64,000 nucleotides of DNA from Berberis thunbergii (Eukaryota; Streptophyta; Magnoliopsida; Ranunculales; Berberidaceae): assembly GCA_003290165.1 (NCBI GenBank), contig QNQO01009139.1:37622-101621 (forward strand), in the 5' to 3' direction. Shown here in pieces: positions 45,201-57,200 of this stretch. Both the position numbers and the translations under genes were made by a program. The notes beneath the pieces are model-generated. The model had not been told where the DNA came from. It saw only the letters and a list, made by a program, of their open reading frames with translations, and ran no database searches. Position 1 is the first letter of the stretch. The number at the start of each line of letters is the position of its first letter.

Positions 45201-48200
45201 TTCAATGTATTTATCTTATTTTGCCTTTTTTTTAATATAATTAATTTGGATATCTTTCATAAATTAAATAAATTTTTTTTTATCTCTTTAACCACCCCCA
45301 CATGCGTGCACACACACACAAAAGAAAAGAAAGAAAAAAAAACTTATGAAAAACAGATAATTGGTTATGAGGGCATTATCATGACAAGTAGACCAAGTAA
45401 ATGTGACACTAGTAGAATTTCAGAACCCTATAAAAAGCATGGACAAAAATAGGTAAGTAGGTAGCAAGAGGATAAATTTTACCTTTTTTCAATGTATTTA
45501 TCTTATTTTGCTTTTTTTCATAATAAATTTGGATATCTTTCATAAATAAAGTAAAAATCTTTTACCACCCCCACATGCGTGCAACACACACAAAAAAGAA
45601 AAGAAAGAAAAAAAAAATTATGAAAAACAGATAATTGGTTATGAGGGTATTATCAAGACAAGTAGACCAAGTAAATGTGACACTGGTAGAATTTCGGAAC
45701 CCTATAAAAAGCATGGACAGAAATAGGTAAGTTGGTAACAAGAGGATAAATATAGCTTGCACCGACACAAATGATACTACTGATATTACTGAGGCTATTT
45801 TGGCATGAAATTTAGCCAACCTGCAAGTGATATGGATATCGTTATCAGATAGGGTCCCTTCCGATTAGAATACTGAATGCATGTCTTCAAAGGTTTGCTT
45901 CATGTGACCTTGGTATTAGATTATGATCTGTTACAAGGTGGTGCCCTTTAATAAACGGATGGATATTGATTTGGCTGGTTTTGTGTGTACTGTTGCACCA
46001 AAGGTTTTACCATATCTTCCTTCATTGTTCATGGGTAGCTTGATTTGTCAAGACGAGTTTAATTTTTTGATGTGGTTTGGGCTATGCCTAGATCCCTAGA
46101 GGCTCTCTTGAAGGGTTGGAAGTGCACTCCCCACCTTTCCTTGATGTGGAAAGATTCTTTGGGATCTTTCGCTATTTTATGGGTTTTATGGAAGGGGCAT
46201 AATCCAAGGATAATCAACAATAAAACTTTGAATTTTAGAGGGATTATTATGGAGGTTTTGGTTACTCTTTCGGTACGAGTGTCTGACATTCCTTGAGTGT
46301 ATTTTTTTTGGGGTGAAAGCCCACATAAAATGGGTATATTGAGCTCATGAATTAAATCTAAAGGATGATGTCAACTTCTCTAAATAAGTTGGCAATTTAA
46401 CATGGTATCAAAACCTTCATTCGAAAAGGCCGAAGGTTTGATTCTCTCCCAACACAATTGCTTGGGTATTTCAAGCCATTGCGCTAAGGGGAGTGTTGAG
46501 TCTAAAAGTCCACTGCGCCCGTTCCATAGACCCTGACTTTGATATATGCTAGGTATGCTCTTTCTTCCATTCCTTGGCTTTATCGCAACCATGGCCACCC
46601 CAAAGCTTGAACCATTCCACCAAATCTAACTAGCCCCACATTGCTACCATCGATTGGCCAAACACGAGTTTGAAAAAGGAGTTCGATCGAATTTCCATGT
46701 GACAAACACAATTACACTAGTCAAGTGACCTACTTGGTCCTTTCTTGTCATGCTTTCCCCCACCTTCATCTACAACCCTTTTCGTTGCTGCAAGCCTGAT
46801 TCAACCCCTTCTTCGACGTAGTGAAGGATATAAAACTCCCAATGACCAATCTGAACTAGTTCTTGTGGAGGAATTGCTGAACTCTTATCGTATGTTCCTC
46901 CTCTCTTATTTGATACCCGCTCCTTCATCTAAATCACATACTTGGGTACTCGCAGTATTGACTTCAAATGATGTAAAATAGTAAGTTTTAAGAGATAATG
47001 CCATCCGTATCACCATTTCGAGCCTGGAATTATGTAGCAAACCCCATTGCTTCCCAAAACATGAAGTAGCACCTAGAGCCATCCGTCGCCATCCTCCTCC
47101 CCGAGTAGATGCGATATATTCATTAGATTCACCATATCCATGCATTGGGCAGTATGGTGTTGCTAACAATGGAAGAGAAAGTGGATTTGGTCATGATAGA
47201 TACTTGCCAGAGAGTCAGTGACTCATGGGTGAACATTTTTATTATGATAATGATATATGTTTTACCTCATATTCGTTAATCATAACCTGAATTAATTGTT
47301 AGATTACATGCTGAAGGTCAGGTGACAAAAATGGATATACCTCAGTATGATGGATTGGCTCATTCGTGAATAGGATCGATCGTGTTGACCAAGTAATTAT
47401 GTATATAAATATTTCAGGTTCTATAGCTATCGGACTTGTTGCCACCAACTTTTAGGTTTTAATGTTGAATGGTGGGAGCTGAAGTTGGGTTGATTCAAAA
47501 TCTCGATGAGTATATGTTGAAGTCCTCTCGGATGTGGAACAACTTCTCTTTCGACCAAGTATCTAAGGGTTCCTTTGGTAGTGCCATGAAAAACCAAATA
47601 CACCTGAAATGAAGTGATATGAAAATAGTTTAGTTACTTGGAAGACAAAGTATCTAAGAAAGGTAGACTAGTGTTGATTAAGTCAATGTTTGCTAGCATC
47701 CCCGTTAATATGCTCTTAGTATGCAAAAGTTTTATCTTGTTGGCTCCTTACATGGAGAAGATCATGAGAGGGTGGGGTGTTTTGCCTATACTCGCAAGTT
47801 TCATTCAATTTCTGGGGACAAGGTTATCAGTGAAAAACAAAAAGGGAGATTTTGAATTAAGCGAGTCAAGGGACCAAGAGAAAAAATTTAATTTATTATC
47901 GTGTAGTCCAATCTAGGGGGCTCCCCAACTTATCATTATAAAAAAACATATTTGGTTTTCTACAATGCACGATGCATGTCATGCAATAGGTATTATGATA
48001 TCCTTCTGCACGTACTAGTATTCAATAGCGTAGTAGGTATTACCTTTTTAATGACTTTTTTTTGCATTATCTCGTTGTGTTGTGATTTAATAGGCTGATT
48101 AGCGACCTTCGGAAAGGTCGTCATGCACTAAACGTCGTGGTAACAATTTGGGCAATTTTTGTCATACAATGCACATCATGACTTAAAATTTATATTTGAA

Positions 48201-51200
48201 AAAATAAATTACCCTACACCCTTTTTGCCCTTCAGTGTACCCCATTCATTAAGTTTACCCCATTAGCTAAAGTGAACCATAGAGTCACCTTGATGGCCTA
48301 TTAATTTTACCCATCCAAAACATCAAGACTCCCTTGTACTATACCAAATTGTCAAATCTCTAATTGAACTCAAGAAGATTAATTAGACAATCTATAAATT
48401 GACAAACCCATAAATTCATATAAGTTATATATGTTCTAAATTACATCTCATGTCGTTCATGGGAAGGGGAAAATAACCATCTAGAAAGTCTATAAACAAA
48501 CTCACATACTCATGAACAAAACACCAATAAAACTTCACTGACTTAACTACTATCTTCATCACTTGAAAATGAAATTCGAGGTTGAACATGTGTATAAACC
48601 CTTAATCCCTGAACTTTTTTTTTAACCAATATACAAAGAAAACTCAATCTTAAAAATAAGAGACCAATCATATAGAAATTACATAAAATAATTGAAGCGA
48701 TAACTTTGATAGTCTTCAAATTAACAAAGTCTGAGTAAGAACAACAAATAGCAAGCTTGCATCAATTACATAAAACTGAAGCAATGGTCAAACCAAACTT
48801 AGGACTCAAACATCATTAAATACTATTCGTATCAACTAACAAATACCAAATAAGAAAAATAAATAGCAAGCTTGCCTTGTTTTATCATCGAGACTGCTTG
48901 AATATATATATCTAAAGCATTGTGAACTAAGTGTTCAGTTCATGATATCCACCCCCTCTTAAATGCGTACTTGGGAATTCATCTTTAAAGATGAGCGAAA
49001 CTAAAAGGCCCAAAGTCAGAAATAAAATCCCATTTTTATATTAACAAAAGAAAGTAAAATAATCAGATTATCAAAAGTCGAAAACGCATTGGTGAAATAA
49101 AGAACGCCACTTACCTCTTGTTCAAATGTCGACACAATACATAAAATCTAATTATCAAAACTCCAGTTGATTTAATTATATGATAAGCAATGACGTGAAG
49201 ATTTTCGGATGGTCAGGCCAAGCAAAAGCTTCCATAGTATCCTCTTAATCAGCCAAAATAAATAAATAAATACATAGTACAATAAAAAAAACTAGATAAC
49301 TTATTCAATGGTAATGGAGTATACGGAGAATTTCATTGCAGTGAGGACCATTCAAGTTACCTTGTTACCATAACTCTGCACCATGTATGATCTTTGATCC
49401 GTGTAGCCATTTACAGAAGTTACTAAACATGCCATGCCAGGGAATTTGGAAGGGGGGATTCACAGGGTTTAAGATCGTGTGCATAATAATGATTTTGCTT
49501 TATGTGGTGACAACATGAATAATATTATAACCTATCAATAGAATGAAAAGTTTCAAAAAAGTTTAAAGTTCCACACATTAGAGCAATAAATCATTTTGAA
49601 CATAAGAGCATTTAACTCTAGACCATGTATGATTTCTAATCCGTGTCGCCATTTGCAGGAGTCACTAAACATGCCTTGCGAGGGAATTGGGGGGGGGGGG
49701 AGGGAATTCATAGGGTTTAAAATTGTGCGCACAATAATGGTTTGCCTTCTCTGGTGACAACATGTATAATATTATAACCTATAAATAGAATGAAAAATTT
49801 CAAAAGGTTGAAAATTCCACCGAGTAGATCAATAAATAGTTTGGACATAAGAGCATTTAACTTTGCATTTAGAACTTATAAATAAATTGACACAAGTCCA
49901 CAACAAGCAACTGCATTTAAGTTATTTTCAAAGAAAAACTCTAGAAATCATAAACATTTCTTAATAGCCTTGGCTCCAAATTTATTATCTTGTATAGCTT
50001 AGCAATTTAGAAATTGAGTGGGCTAATAAGAACTTTTATTGTCCATAAAAAGTGACATACACAAGATTTGCTTCATAAGGCCACATTAAAAGATAAAGGG
50101 ACTCTCAAATTTAATCTTTCTTATTACTAATTTACCGAAAAATGGCAAACCCAAATGAGAATTCAAGTCAAATCATAATACTTGAACAACATACAAAGTC
50201 CAATATCCTATAATGAAGGAAGACAAGTTATACCATTTATGTCTTGATAGTTGAGGTATTGGTGTCAAAATTCATATGCATAACTTGTTTGAGTTCCTCT
50301 TGCCACACATTAGTATATGTAGATTAATAAATGCCAATTTATAAAAATATAAGACTTTGCATGTAATTGTGTTGCATTCACACTTCAACGTCGATTACTT
50401 GACTTCACTAATATATTAAGCAGTCCGATATGCTTTCATTAATTTTGTTATAATTTTCCTGATTTTATGGAAGAGAAATAAAGAAACTAGCTAGACAAGT
50501 AGAAAGGTGGCTTAGGATTCATTGATTACTTCATAGTAAATGGATATGCAAGAGAGTTGTTCTTGCAGCCAACTAGTGATTCTCCTATTTTCCATATTCT
50601 TTGTAGTGCCTTTTCATTCACTTTCTTCATCTCGTCATTTGCAACATTCAGAGTGCTTCCAATTTTCGTCTCTTTAGAATACTAGTGGGTCTCTTTTCTT
50701 TGTGATGCATAAGGGTGTTTGGGGAAATCACATGATTTGGTTAGATATCAAATCCAGGAGTTGATGGCAATGGCCCTATCAAGCATAACAATATAACAAT
50801 TTTTTAAATTAAAAATAACACTTATATCCTGCCAAACCCTAAGAAATCAGACTAACTAAAAATCGAAAGTCTATCAGATTTTAGACCATAAGTGAATTTC
50901 TCCAACACCAGACCAACAAAAACCCTTTTCAAGCACCAAAATCGTTAGGTATCAGAAATTGAATCCCTCAAACATCAAACCCCTGAGAGTGAAATCATCT
51001 TATCCACCAAAAGACAAGAGGGAAGGTGAAAAATGAAATAAAAATCAAGAAAATCAATGATGATCAACAAAATATATGAAATCTTCCCATTGATTGCTAT
51101 ATCAAACAAAAATCCAACATCTATATCAAAGAGGGAAACCTACCTGTGTCATTTCCTCACGTTGATAGATGGAATTCTTTCAAAGAATCGAATACCACTC

Positions 51201-54200
51201 ATTGTAGGGAGCTAGAGCTATGCAGTTAAATCATTAATCATAATTAATAGGCTTAGGAGCGATATGAGATTAATCATAATTAATCGGCCTAGATTTTATA
51301 CACATATTTTCTCGATTCTTTTATATAATATGTTTACTACAAGAATTGTTTTTTGAAATTAATTTATATTGAAGTAATAGACATCATATGCAACAATTGA
51401 AGGTGAGTTATAACAAAATAAAAAAAAAATTCAATATTAGATAAAAGTGCATTTCCATTTAGCTTAACTTGTTATTTTCATTTAGTCATTTTTTCCCCTT
51501 CTTATATATATATATATTGATTTTTTTTCTCTTAAATCTTTTCATACACTTGGTATTGCCCTATGGCTAGAGTATTGATGAGGTTACGAAAAATTAGACT
51601 GATTAATTTTCTCTCATTTATTTCTAACATATTATAGTAGGCCGATTAATCGGTGAATTTTAAAAGCGATTAATTGTAAATCGGCGAAAAATCGCCGATT
51701 ACTCAAGCTGGAGATTATTGAAACGATTAATTAAATAGCGTAACAATCTACTAGTGAGGAGATTAATCGCTGATTAATTACCCATATAATAACATAGAGC
51801 TAGAGAGAAACAAAAAGAAAATGAGGAAGATTGTGGAAGCCCCCTTGCTTAGGTTGGAGTTGCGATTTGTGTTGTGCCATATAAAACTTTGAATAGTTAC
51901 TTCCAACTTCTAAAAATAAATTGACTAGTTAACGAGCTTAATATTTTCATTTTGGAAGCCATTTTAAATTTGTGGGTGATTTTGTTTTTTTGTTCTAAAA
52001 ATTTCGCTTCGTTATATTTCTGGACAAACGAGAGAAATTGGATGACGTGCTTCAAAGGCGTGCCCAAAAGTGAGTCGTTATTTCAAATAATTTCTTATAA
52101 ATACTTGTTTAGAAATGTGCATTCCATGTATGTCCTGAAAGTAGGCTCCAACGACGTGCGCATTATGTGTGTCATAAATTCAAGTCATGGAAACCCATAT
52201 TTGTAGTGGAGAATGGGACTTATGTTATGTAAGAGAATTTCAACAATGTAGAAGGAAAAACTTCCAAGGCCCTGAAGAAGATTACATTAGTGATGAGAGC
52301 AAAGGGGATGATGATTTCAAAGAAGTATTGGACTCGAGTTCATCAAGATCATATTTGGAAGCTTGGGATCGGGTTCAATTGACAAAAGGGATTTATACCA
52401 AATCAAATATTCTTAGATTAAACCGGTCAAAGAAGGCCAATGCTAAACACCTTGAGCATTGAGCAATTGCATTTAAAGAAAAGAAAAGATAGCTTTCAAC
52501 CTCAATCAAGATGATTAGTATCGAAGAAGGCCAACCCTAAACACACCGGGCATTGAGCATTTGCATCCAAAGCCAAGAAAATGTAGCTTTCAACCTCAAC
52601 CAAGATGATTAGTATTTGAATACGAGATGTTTTGAAACTCTTTTATGTACTAGTATCCAACGAATTTAATTTTAGGGTTCACGGTTATTTGGATCTCTCC
52701 GTTTCTCACATTTTGAGCACCTTATTTGTGTTATCCTAAGGATGATTAAACAACTCTATGTCTCTTATGTGGAAGTTTAGGCACATCTACTATAAAGATC
52801 ATGATAAATTGCCAATTCTATAAAAACTCAAACTTGTGGAGAGGGCGAATGTAATCACATAACAAGCGAAAGCGTGAGATTACAACAACCCAGGTGGGTA
52901 ACAATGGTACAATTGCACCGTAAACGCACACAGTATTACCGTGGATAAGCACATGGAAAATCTAGGCCCATGGATAACTGGAGTGGACTTAATATTCCAA
53001 TATATCACATACTCAATTGGTTGAAAGTGTGTCAGCCAAAGAGTTGTGAGGTTGGACATCAGAAGAGCTAGAAAATTTAACAAAGGTGAATGGGCTTGGG
53101 ACAAACTAATTCATGACTTGGTATGAGTAATATGGATAAACAACATGATCATGGGGGTCTAATTGGGATAGATTTAGAGATTAACTTTGTTTCTTATATG
53201 TTCAGTTGGGATTAAATACTTCTCCCTAATACCACATGATGTGTGGCTCTGAGGAGGGGTCTTATTATTATCTTTACTATTATCGACACTGTCCCTCTTC
53301 AACCTTTTTACACCTAACCAATCTTGTTTTTATGATAAACTTTGCTCATCAAATGGATCTGGAGGTTTGGGAATGAAAATGATTATGTATGGAGACATGT
53401 CATAGCCGATAAATATGGTGCTATGGTGTTGGGCCTACGGATTGGTTCACTTATTTGCCAACCTCAACTTATTAGTGATCTTAAAGGCATAATGAAGATC
53501 AAAGTGTGTTTGCTAGACAAAGTCTCTTTTGAAGTTCATAATGGTGAGAGAATCAATTTCAGGGGCCATAGATGGATCGAGGATTCCTCTTAAATATTAT
53601 TTTCCTGCCATCTTCAATGCTTCTAATAACAAGATGGGTAAAGTCAGAGAGAGTTCTGGGACAATCATAGTCAACGGTGGAACTTTCAATTAAGAAGGAA
53701 CTTGAATGATCACTAATCTCATCTCTACCACAACCTATTGTATTCATCAAGAAAAATGGTTGTGGAATGATAAGGACTCTGATTTCTCTGTGAAGGTTTG
53801 GTACCAAGCGCTGACTCTTAGAAGTCTTCCCTCATTTCTTGACCAAAGAATCAACAAGTGCATCCCCTTATTTGGTTAAAGGAAATCCCCCTTAGAGTGA
53901 CCTTCCTTTTGTGGACTGTCTGTATGGTTCTCACAATGGACCTCATCATTAGGAGATAATGATGAGGTCTCATAATCCCTAACCATTGCGTGCTCTGTGA
54001 TCAAGCAAAAGAGTACATTGACCACCTACTCCTCTCTTGCTTTTTGGTAGCTGAATTGTGGGCTAAAACTCTCTCAGAATTTCACAATTTCACCTTGCAA
54101 CAATGTGGATTGTTTGGATGGAGAGAAACAACAAAAATTAAAAAAAAAAGTGAAGAAGACAGGAGGCCAGCTGTCAATAGATACAAAGGTTATGTTATAG

Positions 54201-57200
54201 TTATGGGGTTGTAATTGGGATAGGGGCAGGGATATTCAATTTTCTTCTTGTATGTTTCATTGGGAATTTACAATCCTCCCCAACGATTCGTGATGTACAT
54301 GTTTTGGGGAAGCCAATGTCTTTTTTCCACTATTGCCACCCCTATTTATTTCTTACACAATATGAATAGAAGTTTTATTTATTTATTGAAAAAAAACGTT
54401 AAGGCATGTGTACGTAGAAATTGCCATGGTAGAAAATTACTTTGTGAGATTATTTCCAAATTGAAGTTCTTTGACATAGATTAGTTTGTTATTGAGGATT
54501 TAAAGAAAGTTTCCATTTCTATTGATGATTACCTAGTAAAGAAGGAGACAACCAGCGATTGTATTTGATTTTTATTCATTTTATCAATGTAAAAGTTTGA
54601 TGATCCATCAAAACCCACTCGCTTCCCCACCAAAATAATAATAATAATAAATAATAATAAAAAAGAAAAAAAAACGAAAAGAAAAGAAATAGTAAATAGT
54701 CTTCACAAAGCTCTCAAATAGGTTTGGAATTCTACTTTGAGAAAAAATCCATCTGGATGGGCATCCTAGCTGAGAAGTTCAGGTTAAAATCTGTTCAGTG
54801 GGTAGCAAACACTAGATACACCATTTATGGATTTGGTGTTTGGAAAGGGTAGCTCTTAAGCTGTGAGGACCGAGGTGCTCCCTGATGTCTCATTGAAAGT
54901 ACACTTTGGTAAGCTTCCTTATTTTTTGGCTAAGTGACTGGGAGAAAAATAAAAATCTTCGAAGAAGCCTTCCCTTTGGTATGACTTATATAGGATCAAG
55001 TTCGGTTTGGTGGCTGAATTTTGGCAGCAGGATAACATTTCTAGTGGGTGGATTTTGCAATTCAGAAGGAATTTAAATGAGTGGGAGATGGAAGAATTCT
55101 CTGCTTTTGAAAATTTACTGGAAAGATTAAAATTGAGGAAGGGAGTGATCAGGCCTTGTGGGATGGAGAGTTCAATGAGTATTCTCTTTGCTTTGCTCGG
55201 TGTGATCACAATACAATGTATGGGAACTGTTCTTAGTTTATAACTACAAAAAAATCTGGCTAAGGCACTTCCTCATAGGCTAAACTTGTAGCATGACCAC
55301 CATGAAACTATCATTGTAGAATATCACCTTGTGAGATTATTCCCCAACTTGGAGTTTGTTGAGCTAGCTCTTGGTTTTGGTTTATTTTTTATTTTGGTTT
55401 TTTTTTTCTCAAGGATATGAAGAAATTTTCGTTTCTATTGATGATGTACTTAATAGTGAAGCAATGAATGAGCGATTGTGATGTAACCTAAACTATGAAT
55501 TTAAATAAATTTGTACAAAAGATAATTGAATTTAAGTAAACTTAAATAATCTCCATTGGAGTCTTCATTCATCAAAAACCAATTACAAGTCCTATTTATA
55601 ATTCAACTTAATCCTAGATTCTATTGGAGCCTTGATTTTCACTTATTCTAATGGGCATACTTAGGCCTGATCCAACTACTATTATTAATGAAATGAATTA
55701 AATCCTAGATTAAATCAGAATCTTGTTCTTCATCAGTTTTATTAATTAAATGGGATCCTAAAAACCTTACTCACTTTCAAAATAAAATAAAAAATTGGTG
55801 CAATGGAATTTCAAATAGTTATCTTTCAAAACTTGGGAACACAATAACATTCGTTTCAAGTTAAATAGTTTTGTCCTTTAAAGTTTTCAAATTAGAATAT
55901 AGTTTTTTGAAATGGTACACTCTTTCCCCTCAAGGGGTTTTTTTCCCTTTTCAATTGAATACTATTACTACTTTGTTCATTTGCATCTACTTTTTCACAT
56001 TTTATTTTTCCATAAATACTTGTGGGATACTGAAGTGTATCTCATAATTTGGCAGGAATAAGCCTCTTGTCCGACTTCCATATTCGGTCTCTATATTTAT
56101 GGTGCTAGTTGGTTGTGCCTTGGCATTTTCACTAATCACTTTTGTGAATGGAGGACCTTCTTCACTTTTAGCAGCAGTCTCAAAGTCAGGTTTCACTGCA
56201 GCATTCACACTGATATTTGTTTCTGAGATTGGTGACAAGGTAACAAATCAACCCTGCTGATTTGGAGTTTTTTGTTTTCCGACTCCCTCATCTCGATAGA
56301 CTTTAGTGATCGCTAAGTCTGGTAACTGCTCATAATTGCATTGTTCTCTCGGCCAAAGCTACTTGAGTAAGCCATCTTAATATTCTATAGATTCAAGTTT
56401 GTAAATGATTGTGACGATTGCATTGATAGGAGACCATTGCTTTTGTTTATTGATGCTGCTGGAATTATGTTTGAAAAAGTTGAGATTCTATATTGCATGA
56501 TCGAGGTTAAGGACTTGTGGACGCCAAAAGTATGACTATTTGTGTCCAATAAGGTATCTAGTAGAACATATGCTTCTGTCCTCGGTGATTTCTTCATTAT
56601 AGTATGAAGGGACTATCCTTAAAAAATGGTAGTTAATATTCAATGGAAGTGATTTCTTAATAACGTTTTGTGTTCCTCACTGCAAATATTCAAACAACGG
56701 AGAAAATGTCGAGGGTTTTCTTTTATTTTAAGGCTAGCTTATTTCTTTTAGCATGTGCGTTGACATCTTATGTCTTGGTGTAATTAGGCTTTTGATATCT
56801 TAGTATTTACATAGATATTTGGTACGGTGGTACCATGAAGGCCATCTTCTCTGTGTGTGTCCGGTTTGGTATGGTGGTACTATGAAGGCCATCTTCTTTT
56901 TTTGGTACGGTGGTACCATGAAGGCCATTTTTTTTGTTTCTTTCTTCTCTTCACCCTTCTCGTCTAAGTTACCCAACTAGCTCAATCGGAAATTGGTTTA
57001 AGCATAGTTATCAAAATTATCGTATTACATATCGAAAACCCGATCTAAGATGCGCATATTGTGTCATAATGTTTATTGTGAGAGACTGTGTGGAAAAAAC
57101 AAGTAAATAAATAAATTAAGTATATAAAAGCCACAAGTAAAACTGATTTAAGCATGTATGTCCAAAAAAACATATAGTTGTGTAACATGTGCAAGTGCCT

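Larger units (their letters stand above)
44889..56055 (+). other. CMT1-like intron 2, 11.2 kb
   Basis: Donor GTAAGT at 44889, acceptor ttggcag at 56055. Very long for a plant intron. Filled with LINE pieces (46063-46300, 47600-47830, 53330-54480, 54900-55240), a hAT-like MITE (51218-51797), a possible TRIM remnant (46295-46510) and tandem duplications (45201-45755, 49380-49863, 52434-52620). 47950-49380 and 49864-51209 show only AT-rich sequence. Confidence 0.7.

Noticed and set aside
48105..48122. Hairpin CGACCTT-CGGA-AAGGTCG as an RNA element
   Set aside because: A short perfect stem, but isolated in AT-rich intron DNA with no T-run or conservation evidence.
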